A program made the translations under genes and the position numbers. This document shows, piece by piece, positions 22,104 to 33,100 of a stretch of DNA of 64,000 nt. The DNA lies in NCBI GenBank assembly GCA_951799425.1, contig OX637393.1, positions 25,376,744 through 25,440,743 on the forward strand, given 5' to 3'. Positions within the stretch are counted from its first letter, which is position 1. Every line of letters begins with the position of its first letter. The notes below the pieces were generated by a model. It was given only the letters and a program-made list of their open reading frames with translations. It was not told the origin of the DNA and did no database searches. This DNA comes from Ilex aquifolium. Its lineage: Eukaryota; Streptophyta; Magnoliopsida; Aquifoliales; Aquifoliaceae.

Positions 22104-24175
22104 AAATGGGACAAGTTACCCCTCTGAAAATTCCAATGAACGTAGTCCATTGGCAGTGAGCAAACTATAGCTCCCTCCCCAGCCCTCCTAGAATTCCCAC
22201 CCTCGTAGTTAATTCGAGATTGCAAATCTTCAATTCTCTTGTCCCCTTTTTCTTCACCACAATAGCACACAATAGCCCTAGTGGTCACAACATTTGCGTT
22301 TGCAGAAGCAAGATTGACAGTGAAATACTCAATTTTTGGTCAAAGAGGTCTACTTGCAGAACAACTAATGCAGCTAAAATTGGAGCAACCATGATTTCCA
22401 TGGAGCCATTTCGGTCAGAGCTAACCAACTCCTTCCCACCAAACTCGAGTTCACCAGAGAAACTAGACCCAAACCCAACCTTTTATTAGATACACCATTA
22501 CCCTTTCCAGGATTGGACCCCAATAGAAGAAAGATATTCAGAGGAAAACAAAGATTGAAGCTTACAGTGTCCTTCCAAAGTGCAAGAAATAGCATGGGAA
22601 ATCAGCTCACAAGCATGAGTAACATCTTTTTGTGCCTCAAAAAGGGTCCTAGAAATATCCTTAATATCAGACAATCTTCCGGCATCGCCATGAACCTCAT
22701 CTAACTTGAAATTAGATTCATCACCTATTTCGCTCCAGAATAGCAAATCCTTGGAGCTACTATCGACATCGTTGCTATCTTCCAATTCCATGACAGCATT
22801 ATGAGCACCGCAGTCTCCATCACCTTCCAGTCCTAAAAGCCCTCTTTTTCAACACGCTCATTTAGCTGATTTTCCTCATCCTCCAAAACTCCTATGCCAC
22901 AATTCTTATCAGGGAGAATTACATTCAGACTCCCTGAGGTTTGTCACTTAATCACTCAGACTCCCTGATATTTAAAATATTACATACAGACCCCCTAAGG
23001 TTTGTACATGCGTAACATTTAGACATCTGCTGTAAATATATCCGTTAATAAATTACACCTAGACCCCCCTTGAAGTTTGTACGCATATAATACTTAGACT
23101 TCTTAAATTTAAAATGTTATATTTAGACAAAAAATATTCCATCAAAGATAGAATATCAAATATTTTAAATTTTACAACCAAAATTCATATTCTATTGTAT
23201 CATTTATTGAAATAAAAACAAAAATAAAAATTCAAAATTTTCTTAAAAAATTGATATTAATTAACAATTATACTATCTATTGGAATAAAACTAAAAAATC
23301 AAACAAGGGATCTAAGTCATTCTTAATAGAACATGAATTTTACAACCAAAATTCATATTCTATTATGTCATTTATTTAAATAAAATCAAAAATAAAAATC
23401 TATTTTTTTTTTAAAAAGCATAGTTAGTATACAATTATAATATCCATTAGAATAAAACTAAAAAATTAAACAATTGGTCAAATTGTAATGAACACAATAT
23501 CTTTTAGCTTCAATTGGGATAGTTTGGTATTTTAATTTGGTCGTTTAAGCGACCAAATTAAATTTCAATAGACAATATAATTATATACTAATTACAATTT
23601 TTTAAGAAAAATTTGAATTTGAATTTTTTATTTTATTTCAATAAATGATACAGTAGAACATGAATTTTAATTGTAAAATTTAAAATATTTGATATTCTAT
23701 ATTTGATTGAAGTATTTTTTGTCTAAGTATAACATTTTATACTTAAGGGGCCTATATAATATATGTTTACAAATTTCAGGGAGTCTAAATATAATTTATT
23801 AATGGATATATTTACAGCAGGGGTCTAAGTGTTACGCGCGTATAAATTTCAGTGGGTCTGAGTGTAATATTTTAAATATCAGGGGATCTGAGTGATTAAG
23901 TGACAAACCTCAAGAGGTGTGAGTGTAATTCTCCCTTCTTGTTAAGAGTAACAATTTCCAAACCAATCCCTTCATTGCTTATCAGATTAAAGTGCACCAC
24001 AAAAGAATTAGAATCACAAGATTTCAAGTATAGCATTCTCAACCCCTTCCAATCTTGTTTTCAAATGAAAGAAACCAAAATCATCTTCCATAAGTTCTCT
24101 TTTCTCGTCTCTGAATGCATACGACACCGCTTGCCAATTACAATCCAAGCTTACTTCCCTTCATAAGATTTGCCC
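22104..24175 (-). pseudogene. Decayed unidentified coding sequence, split by a Mutator-like element
   Basis: On the minus strand two coding-like blocks flank the element at 22912-23935. The upstream block (about 24175-23945) includes NWQAVSYAFRDEKRELMEDD and FGFFHLKTRLEGVENAILEI, then stops. The downstream block (about 22900-22490) includes KNCGIGVLEDEENQLNERVE, then the open stretch MELEDSNDVDSSSKDLLFWS and on to HAISCTLEGHCKLQSLFSSE. The amino-acid character is real-protein-like and acidic, but stops and shifts interrupt it and no intron signals are needed. I do not recognise the protein. It may be an old retrocopy or dead gene. Downstream to about 22104 the frames are weaker. Confidence 0.4.
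22912..23935. mobile_element. Long-TIR Mutator-like non-autonomous element
   Basis: It starts GGGAGAATTACATTCAGACT and ends in the near-complement ...GTGTAATTCTCCC. The two halves stay complementary for several hundred bases, so nearly all of the 1,024 bp is one inverted repeat. Flanks TTCTTATCA (22903-22911) and TTCTTGTTA (23936-23944) match at 7 of 9 positions, fitting a worn 9-bp Mutator TSD. No transposase frame. Confidence 0.8.
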
Positions 24176-24179
24176 ATTA

Positions 24180-24531
24180 CGGATTTCACTGTAGTAGCAA
24201 AAAAATAAATTCGGTATCGTACCTCTGACTTTTATCATTTTAATAAGTGTTTTAATAATTTTTATGGGTCATTTGTAATTAAAAAATTTATCATTTTTGT
24301 GAGTAATTTATAATTTTTGTGGGTATTTTTACAATTGTTGTAGGTGTTTTTATCACATTTGTAATAACTATTTTTACCACTTTTTTTTGGTACAAAAAAA
24401 TTTATCACATTTGTGAGTGTTTTTATTACATTTGTATGTGTTTTTATCACATTTATGAATATTTTTATCATTATTGTGGTAATTATTTTTATCATTATGG
24501 GTACCACAATAGTGATAAAATGACCCACAAA
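24180..24531. repeat. Low-complexity TTTTTATCAC/TTTGTGAG repeats
   Basis: Loose repeats of TTTTTATCACATTTGTGAGT are bounded by TGGGTCATTTGT (about 24265) and its complement ATGACCCACAAA (about 24520). It could be a small inverted-repeat element, with unclear ends. Confidence 0.5.
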
Positions 24532-24560
24532 TCTACACTACTATAAAATGGCACAGGTTG
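24532..24560 (+). mobile_element. Helitron-type 5' terminus
   Basis: A|TCTACACTACTATAAAATGG fits the TC...CTACTATAAA start common in plant Helitrons, with the required A before it (24531). No credible hairpin + CTRR end was found downstream, so the element may be 3'-truncated or end beyond what I could recognise. Confidence 0.45.
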
Positions 24561-24615
24561 GCATCCTTAAAATTGCATTCTTGACTCTCTTTGTGGTGGC
24601 ATATCTAACTTCTGG

Positions 24616-25165
24616 GGTTCAAGATTTATACGATTTAGTTATTTTTGCGAAACTTAAAAGTATTGCAATACCGTGTGGCAATTATGGGTTTTTGGATATA
24701 AATTCCTAATTTCTGTACATCCACAATCAGAATTTCAAATAAATGTGATTTACACTAAACCAAAACCAAAAAACCAACTACAATTACCAATACACACTAC
24801 GGTTCAAGATTTATATGATTTGGTTGAAACTTAAAAGTGTGGCAATACAGTGTGGTAATCAAGGGTTCTTTTTAATGTAAATGCATAATTTTTGTACATC
24901 CATAAATCAGAATTTTCAAATAAATGTGATTTCCCCAAAACCAAAACAAAAAAATCAACCACAATCACAAATACAAACTAGGGTTCAAGATTTATACGAT
25001 TTGATTCTTTTTACGAAACTTAAAAGTGTAGAAATATAGTCTGACAATCAAGGGTTTTTTAATGCAAATGTTTAATTTATGTACATCCACAATCAGAATT
25101 TCAAATAAATGTGATTTACCCAAAACCAAAAAAAAAAAAACCACAATCACAAATACAAAATATGG
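24616..25165 (+). repeat. Tandem repeat of about 182 bp, three copies
   Basis: GGTTCAAGATTTATA starts at 24616, 24801 and 24982, with a fourth partial start at 25164 (periods 185, 181, 182). Each unit holds GTACATCCACAATCAGAATT and AAATAAATGTGATTT. It lies just inside the Helitron-type 5' end. Confidence 0.85.
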
Positions 25166-26487
25166 TTCAAGAATTTGGGAACCAACAATGCATCCAGAAA
25201 ATTAAAAATTATTTTTTGCAGCCTGAAAATCCAGACTTAGTGGATTTTCGGTCGAATCTCTATGATCAGTGTACCAGCACCCCAAATCAGAAGCACAAAA
25301 ACTTGTTCCCTCTTCTAACTAATATCTATGCTCAACAGTAAATTAGATAACCCACGAATCCAGTTTAGACGTTAGATGTGAGGGAGTGTTGTTCGAATTT
25401 CAAATCACAGCTTTCAGGGGAAGATGCCGGTTGATTTCTGAGTGAATTCCGAAGTTGAAGCGTTGTGAGAGAGAGAGACCGACTTATATGAAGAAGATTT
25501 ATTATGGGTTTTGATTTTTTAAAACCGTTTTAGGCAACTGTTATATAATAAAAAGATATTCAAGTCTTTCTATAGCATCATAGGACTTTTTCCTAAAATA
25601 TTTTCCACTATAAACTTATCCACTAATAAATCTAATTTGAAAAACCGACTTCCCAATGACACTATATAAAACACAAGGGCCTAGAGACCATGTTAGTTGT
25701 CAACTGTTAAGACCAGGGTAGGCCAACCCATGGGTCTTGGTCAAGATGTTGGCATGCGTAAGCTCTTTTCAATGACAGTAAGTGTACACGGTGGTTTGCA
25801 CGTTCGTGTGTCGCACGTGAAGTGGTAAAAATTCGATTAAGGGAGATGATAACTGTTAAAATCCACTTGAAAATATCAATTACAGTACATGTTTACTTAA
25901 AGGGGTGATTTGAAAAGTCTTTACATTAATTGATTGAATCAGTCAAAAGTTTTTAACATTTATATGTTGGACTAAAGCAGATTTTGGTAATTAAAATTTT
26001 ATTTTTGGTAAATTTTAAGTCTAAATTAAAGTGAGACATGCTCATCATTTCGAATAAATTTTGTGGGTTCGTGTTCTACTATATCAGGAGAATATTGTAG
26101 TATATTTACTTGTTCAAATTGAGTAAAAAATAAATGCAAAAATAGGCTCCAAAATAACTCGCTTAAAATGTCAAAATAAAAGTTGTGTAATGTGAGATTT
26201 GACACCAATCTCACATTGGTTGAGGAAGAAATTTTACTAGTGCACATATATGTCAAGTTTGCTCTATGAGTTAGGCCCTAAAGGGTACCACACTTTTATG
26301 AGCACAAGGAGCACTTACATGTCATCGATTTGACCACACACGCACGTTGCCGCCACGACCTAGTTGGGTGTGGGTGTGACTCATTCTTATTTTTTTTGAG
26401 AAAATTCATTTAACGAATTAAGCGTGAATTTCTGAACCCGGAATTTAATTTCGATACCTGTTGGATTTGAATTCGCACTGGTTCATA
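25166..26487. other. Non-genic DNA
   Basis: Includes a (GA)n run near 25468-25478. At about 26190-26390 is an LTR-fragment-like stretch (TTTGACACCAATCTCACATT..., GTTAGGCCCTAAAGGGTACC). No credible gene. Confidence 0.4.
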
Positions 26488-27482
26488 TTTTTTCTTGCTT
26501 CTAGTCTAAAATTTTGAGTAATGTATGTTCAAAGATGAATAGTTAATCAATGGTATTTCATGGCTGCATGTGTCTTCTGAGTTGCATCCGTTCATATAGT
26601 GACTGTCCGAATTAGTCACCATTCTCTCTATAAATAACCTAGATTCACTTTATTCTGCATCAATAATTTTCGTAGTCATTAAGACAGTCTCATTACATCA
26701 TATTTGATGATGCACAAATTGGCTTTGTACACCACCTGTCAAATGATAATAATAAATAATGTAATTAAGAAGTAAGAGATGGAGACAAGAGCAACACAAG
26801 GATTATAGTGGTTCAGTCAACGTGACCCTACGTCCACTTTGAATGGCTAAGGTCGCCGGGTACTTTATTACTTCAAGTGAGTAGGGAGAGCAGAGAGTTA
26901 CAAGTTATGAGAGGGAGAGGAGAAATGTGCTCCGTTGAATGTGATATGTCCCTCAAGTGTTGGTGGAGTTTACAATTTATAGTCGTCCCCTAATAGATTG
27001 AGGCGACTTAATAGTAACTAAATAGCTATTCTGGTGGAGCTGACGACCTCTTCTCAACGGGCGAGGCAATTGCAGTGCTCTCCATGAGATTTGGTCAAAG
27101 GATGAGGTGAGGGTTGACTCTTTCCAAGGCGATGAGGATGAGACTCTTGGATGACCTTGCATGCTCCCCTGTTGACGTAGCTCCTCAAACTTGATGATTT
27201 TGACCGGGCGTGGACCACTTTGGGCTTGACTTACTGGATCTCTTGAAATTAGGTTATTAATCTAGACTGGGCTTACTACGTGGGTTGGGCCCTTGGGCTT
27301 GACCCATCAATATTTTCGGCATTAAGATAATCTGTATTAAGAGAGTATACCACATAGTATCTGGTTCGCTGGGCAATTGAATTGGAGTGCTACTTTCAGT
27401 TGTGTGAAGATTATTGTATAGTAGGAGGTAGACGCTTTGATTTCATAAGTACCAGGTGTGGGGGTAAAATATGTCTTAAAGA
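26488..27482 (+). repeat. ~385-bp tandem unit, copy 1 (interrupted)
   Basis: It matches copy 2 (27483-27866) once the solo LTR at 26705-27309 and its 5-bp TSD are removed. It holds a TATA-like CTATAAATAACC and GGTGTGGGGGTAAAAT, which resemble Ty1/copia LTR sequence. Identity as LTR-derived is a guess. Confidence 0.65.
26705..27309. mobile_element. Solo LTR, 605 bp
   Basis: It has ends TGATG...CATCA and is flanked by ATATT at 26700-26704 and 27310-27314, a perfect 5-bp TSD. Copy 2 of the host repeat shows the empty site. Family unknown; there is no coding part, as expected for a recombined fossil LTR. Confidence 0.8.
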
Positions 27483-27866
27483 TTTTTTCTTGCTTCCAGT
27501 CTAAATTTTTGAGTAATGTCTGTTCAAAGATGAATAGTTAATCAATGGTATCTCCTGGCTGCATGTGTCTTCTGGGTTGCATCCGTTCACATAGTGACTG
27601 TCCGAATTAGTCATCATTCTTTCTATAAATAACCTAAATTCACTTCATTCTGCATCAATAATTTTTGCAGTCATTAAGGTAGTCTCAATACATCATATTT
27701 TCAACATTAAGATAATCTGTATTCAGAGAGTATACCACATAATCTCTAGTTCGTTTGGTAATTGAATTGGAGTGCTACTTTCAGTTGTGTAAGATCATTG
27801 TATTCTAGGAGTCAGACGCTTTGATTTCCATAAGTACCAAGTGTGGGAGTGAAATTTGTCTTAAGG
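27483..27866 (+). repeat. ~385-bp tandem unit, copy 2
   Basis: Directly adjacent to copy 1 and uninterrupted. It continues into CTGCAGAAAGTTCAATAACA, a stretch resembling sequence just inside some copia elements. Confidence 0.65.
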
Positions 27867-29742
27867 ACATAGTGTCAAATATTAATTTTGATCTGCAGAA
27901 AGTTCAATAACAATTCCGAATTTTCAAACGGGTAAATTTGTATATTGATTTAATTACAAGATTTATGTATAACTGTTTCGTTCTTACTTGTAGCTGTTTC
28001 ATTTTTTATTGTTACTAATTTATTCTAATTTATATGATACCAATCAGAGATTTCAATAAGTGATTTTGCTACATTTGAGAAACCATAAACAAAGTATATT
28101 CATTTAGAAAAAGTTGGAAGACAACATAAAATCAAAAGCTTATGACATTTCGAAATTGAAGGACACTATAGGAGGTCAAAAGTTTTTATCATTTCTATTG
28201 ACACTCGCTTGATAGATATAGATAGGTAGCCACATGACATGCTTCATTGGTTTTTCTTTTCATAACCTCAAAATGACTAACTATATTAAAAATGCAAGAA
28301 GAAAAAGATATGTTCCCAATGAGAGTAATTATGTTCCCCAAACGAAATTTTGATAGTTGTACGACTATATCTCATTAGGAAGAATAAAATGCAACTTATT
28401 GATCTAACCATTCATATTAATTTCATATAAAATTTTAGAAGTGTAGCAAAAGTCAATGTGTGAAATAATTAATATGATGATATTCTACGTTTATATTCAC
28501 CCAAGACATAAGCAACTACATAGGAGAATCATGTACAATAGCAAACCAACAAAGAGGGTTGCTTGGTCAACATGTTATCACCCTAGCATAGGTCACTTGG
28601 AGTATATTAAGTTCAATTATGTACCTAATTGGAAGTGTCGATCACATAGGAACTAGAAATGGAACGAACCAGAAGTAGAACGAATGGTACTATCCATGCA
28701 TATTGATATGTATCAATTTTTTATTCTTTATTAACTATTACTAATTCATCGGGTCTTATATATAACGGGGTCGATAAGATCCACAAATTTCTGTAGCCAT
28801 GTTTATGACATATCTCCTTCAGAGGTTCAACTACCTCAAATTTCTCTTCTTTGGATTGGACGAATGATATTAAATCGATTCGGATTCTATTCTATCTATT
28901 GTTGTGGTTCAAATTCTGGCTTGGTTCTGTGGATGCACATAATCATCTGTTACCTCTTCACAGGGAGCTTGGAAATTAAGGCCCAAAGCTATGCTATGGG
29001 CCAAAAATGTGGGTCTTGGCTATGGCATTAATATCAGAAAGCGAAAAGAGAATTAGAAAGTCATAAATTGTGTGACCAAACCGAGGTAGCATGTTCCCTT
29101 GGTGATGGGTGAAGTGACTGTTCTTGGCTACATTTCCATGGTCATTGAGGATCACTAGTGAAGCAGTCCCATTTGAACTCTAGATGCCAACACTTGGACT
29201 GTCATTATGTGGCTTGGTCTTTCATGGGTACTCGTTGGTCACTTAGTGGCAAATAAATTCAATATAGGACAGTTTGTTTTTAATACCGCATTCAAATTTA
29301 TTTCAAAATAAGACTGATGTTATGATTTAATTTGATAAATATAACAAGAAGGTCATTTGAGATCGATTATCAAATATTGGGATCGTTCCCAATTTCTTTA
29401 GCTGTAACATAATCTTTTGGGGGCTATAATTTAGTCCAAATTTAGTTGTAACTAATCCCTTATTTTTTTGTAACTTTCACTATGTGACCGAGCTTGGTAT
29501 TGCAGTCATTCCTTAGTTAGTGAGATCATGCGAGAGAGAGAGAGAGAGAGAGAGAGATAAGGTTTTGTCTATGGAAACTTTAGGCCGTATCAAAGTGTTG
29601 GGCATTTTATGGAACAGCCTTATTCTATTGCCTTCACTTTATAAAGGTGTATGAGTTATATGCTTGTGACTCTTCCATTACAAAAAGTATGCTTCAACTA
29701 ACATGTGGAATTAAAGAACGCAAAGATCAATCAGAATCTCCT
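27867..29742. other. Non-genic AT-rich DNA
   Basis: No coding frame, RNA gene or element ends that I can support. A (GA)n run lies at about 29531-29556. Confidence 0.5.
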
Positions 29743-31293
29743 CACTACAAGAAAAAGGGGTTTTTGTGACAAATTTTTTACGACGGATGTGTTCGCCGTC
29801 ACAAAAGACGTATTTGAGACAATTTTTTTGTGGCGGCTGTGTTTGCCGTCACAAAAAGCGTGTTTGTGTTAATATTTGTGGCAGTTATTTTTTCTGCCGT
29901 AAATAGTGTCATAAACTCAAAAAAAAAAATTTGTATTTGAGACAGTTGTTTTTCCTGCCTCAAATAATATTTATAAATTCAAAAGAATTTTTTATATTTA
30001 TGGCAACCATTTTTCCTGTCGAATATAATATTTCATAAAATATTAAAATGTTGTTTTAGATTAAAAAACAGTTTATAGTTTAAAAAAGAAAAACTCTAAA
30101 AAAAATTTGTATTGGCAACAACTATTTTTCATGTTACAAGTAATATTTTATAAAATTACGTAGTTTAACATCAAAAGACAATTTCTAGTTCAAAGAAAAA
30201 AAAATTAAACTCTACAAAGTCAAGTTTTTATATCAAAATTAAGAGTGTCAAAATATGACACGACCCGTTAACACGACATAAAATTAGTGGGTTTGAGTCT
30301 TCCTTGAACCACCTGTTTAGTAAACGAGTGGACTCGTCATAATACGATTATAAACGAATTAGGTATTGGTGAAACCAATTATAAGAAATGTATACGATAT
30401 GACTCGTTTATATGTCATTTACATAATTTGACAAGCCGTTCATAAAAATATTACGTGGTCCTCTGTTGATGTATATTCTAACTTGTTTTAGTTCTTTATT
30501 GTATATATGTATATAAATATTATTTCAGTATAGTAACAATAATTTTATATTTTTTTCAGATGTCACTGAGAGAGTAGATGGTTCGGGAAAAATGTTCAAC
30601 TTTTTGCATTAATTTCTTGTACTCATAGATCATTATGTTTTATAAAAGTGCATATTTTACATTTTGTTTAACTCGTGTGATTGTTTTTTTTTTTGATATG
30701 AAAATATTTCTATGTTTTTGAAAATGTTGATTATATTTATTTTTGTGTTTATCTATATATTAAATTGGGTAGTTGTATGGATACCAATGGGTTTTTGGTC
30801 TAATGGTATTCCTTACATTGTGAAAACTTTGCCTTCTTGAGGTCAAGGGTTCAAACCCCCTTCCTCCCTCCTTCCCCCACAAAAAAAAAAAAAAGTTGTA
30901 TGAAGTGTATATATGCACAGGGTATATAACATTCGTTATTAACAGTCTATAATAATTAAATTTTTTTTTTTTTTTTTGTGGCGGCATCGTTGCTGTCATA
31001 AATATATCTTCTATTTTTTACAATAGCCAAATATGGTATTTGAGGCAACACTTTTGCCGCCTTTAATAAAAACAAAAGTGCCGGATTTTTTGTGACAACT
31101 TATTTACGACAGGGTCTTGCTGCCGTAAATACTATTTGAGACAGACTGTTGCTGCCGTAAAAACCTTTTGAGACCACACTTATTATGGCGAGGCAATGCT
31201 GCCACAATGTCGTCACAAAAAAGTATTTGTGACAGCAAATTGACCTTTTATGACAGCACCTTACCGCCGTAAAAACCCCTTTTTCTTGTAGTG
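29743..31293. mobile_element. Non-autonomous CACTA (En/Spm) element
   Basis: It starts CACTACAAGAAAAAGGGG and ends in the exact complement ...CCCCTTTTTCTTGTAGTG, with CCT on both sides (29740-29742, 31294-31296), the 3-bp TSD of the family. Subterminal regions repeat GCCGTCACAAAA and TGCCGTAAA many times in both orientations, as transposase-binding arrays do. The 1,551-bp body has no transposase frame. It holds a SINE (30780-30893) and a worn MITE (about 30244-30450). Confidence 0.93.
30780..30893 (+). mobile_element. tRNA-derived SINE inside the CACTA element
   Basis: It has an A-box-like TTGGTCTAATGGT (30795-30807) and a B box GGTTCAAACCC (30848-30858), a pyrimidine-rich 3' part and an A tail. 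The site is duplicated as AGTTGTATG at 30771-30779 and 30894-30902. RNA polymerase III boxes, A tail and a 9-bp TSD define a SINE. Confidence 0.85.
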
Positions 31294-31678
31294 CCTGAGA
31301 CTTACCAAACACTTGTGTTTAAAGAAATGAAATTATAAGTTTCTGTAAAAAATTATGTAAAGTATGATTATACATACTTATAAATGGATATGATATGAGT
31401 CCAATATATATTTTAATCTCTAGTGGGCTGCTTGAGAAACTGAAGAACTAATAAGTTAGATGAGAGTTTGACTACGTGATTTTTGTATTGACTTGCATTT
31501 GATATTTTCACTTCTTTTATATCCTATATATTTACTTCAACGAAATAAAAGATGAAAGAATAGCACAAAATCTGGGAACTGAAGTTGATAGAGGTATATC
31601 ATATGATCCAACTCACAATGCTCCGCCCCAGCTGGAAGGTAAATTTTTTTCACTAACTGCTGGGATTGAAAAAAAAAA
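31294..31678. other. Non-genic AT-rich DNA
   Basis: Nothing recognised between the CACTA element and the next MITE. Confidence 0.5.
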
Positions 31679-32213
31679 GGGTTAATAATAGTCTTAGAGG
31701 TCATTAAAATATGAGATTTGTCGCATTTTGGTTTTTAATATTTTAATTGTATCATTTGATCCTTGAAGAATTAAATATGTTCCTATGTGGTCCCTTAAGT
31801 AGACAATGTCCAAATTAGTAACTGTTTTTAATCATAAACTTATCACGTGATACTAAATATAGGTAAACAAATTATTTGGGTACCTCTTGACCAAAATTTG
31901 GTAGCTTGACAAAAAATGTGTAATTTGGGTAGCTCTTAACTAAAATTTCGGTTGCTCATGACTAAAAATATGTAATTTGGGTAGCTCTTTGACCAAAATT
32001 TGGTTAAGAGCTACCCAAATTATTTTTTTCATATATTTAGGTATTACGTGATAAGATTATGATAAAAAAAATCGTTAGTAATTTGGACGTTATCAGCTTA
32101 AAGGATTACATAGAAATATATTCAATATTTCAAGGACTAAAATATTACAATTGAAATATTGGATATCAAAATAAGACAAACTCCATACTTTGGGAACTCT
32201 GGTGCAATTAACC
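31679..32213. mobile_element. Long-TIR MITE (Mutator-like by structure)
   Basis: Left GGTTAATAATAG...AAAATATGAG pairs with the right end (reversed, GGTTAATTGCACC...AAAGTATGGAG), and pairing continues imperfectly for about 190 bp per arm. The centre repeats GTAGCTCTTGACCAAAATTT. The flanks are A-rich and no TSD can be judged. Confidence 0.65.
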
Positions 32214-32400
32214 AAAAAATAAAACAAAAAACACATATCAATGAGCCTTTTCCAACTTCAAAAAACCAATTAGCTTAGCTCAAATCTTAATTGTTTTCCA
32301 GAGAAATGAAATTAGAGGAATACCCAAGTGGTCCTTTTCCATAAGAATGTCACATCATAGTTCTCTTCTACAAAACTAAGGTGTGATTTAGTCTCTCCAA

Positions 32401-32427
32401 ACTCTCTCTCTCTCTCTCTCTCTCTCA
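32401..32427 (+). repeat. (CT)n microsatellite
   Basis: Dinucleotide run just upstream of the possible first exon at 32490, as often seen in plant 5' UTRs. Confidence 0.95.
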
Positions 32428-32489
32428 TCCACCAATTTTTCGTTTCCTCTGTGCTAGAGTTGTCTTCAACTAATCACTATCCAACACGC

Positions 32490-32542
32490 ATGAGCATTGA
32501 TGCCATCAACAAAGAGGTTAAAGAACTCCATTCTTACTTGAG
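32490..32542 (+). CDS. Possible first coding exon of an unknown gene
   Basis: ATG opens MSIDAINKEVKELHSYL and the exon ends in phase 2 at a GTAAAT donor (32543). A CT-rich leader precedes it. The peptide is helix-like, but I do not recognise it and found no continuation downstream, so it may be a truncated gene or chance. Confidence 0.25.
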
Positions 32543-32819
32543 GTAAATATCGATTTTTTTTGTCTCCCTTTTTTGTCTCCCTTTTTTAACTTCTATTGTA
32601 TCGTATGGGTTCTTTTCAACTCTATCTCTGGAGTGCTTCCTTCTATGATATATATTTTTATTTTTTTGGTTAGTTCTATGATATAGATGAACTAGTTATT
32701 TCCTGTACCTGAAGGCACAGTGTAATAAAAAATGGTAAACAATTAACATATTTGTATTCATATCCAAAATCAAATCACAAACATAGATGAGAGATAAATG
32801 AATTTAAGCATCGGTTGTA

Positions 32820-33100
32820 GTGGGGGGTGAGAGGTGGTAGTGGTAGGAGACGGTGATGGTTGTGGGTGGCAATGACCGTGGTGGCGGTGGGGGCGACGGT
32901 GGCGGTGGGGGCTACGACGGCGACGGTAGTGGCGACGGTGGTGATGACGGTGGTGGTGGTGGCAGCGATGACGATGGCGGTGGTGGTGGTGACGACGGTA
33001 ATGGTGGTGGCGGTGGCAACGACGGTAATGGTGGTGGCGGTGGCAACGATGGTGGTGGTGGCGGCGACGGTGGTGGTGGTAGAGGTATTGGTGGGGCGGT
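32820..33100 (+). repeat. GGN/GAC trinucleotide-type repeat
   Basis: An imperfect array of GGTGGTGGC and GACGGT triplets. All frames are open but give Gly/Asp, Val/Ala/Thr or His/Arg monotony, so I treat it as a repeat, not a gene. Confidence 0.8.

Noticed and set aside
26195-26250. Hairpin ACCAAT...ATTGGT followed by ACTAGT as a Helitron 3' end
   Set aside because: The spacing from hairpin to CTAG is too long, and the stretch resembles an LTR start common in plants.
28456-28656. Open frame of 66 codons, considered as plastid-derived or a gene
   Set aside because: No motif recognised, no splice context, and no plastid gene I could name.
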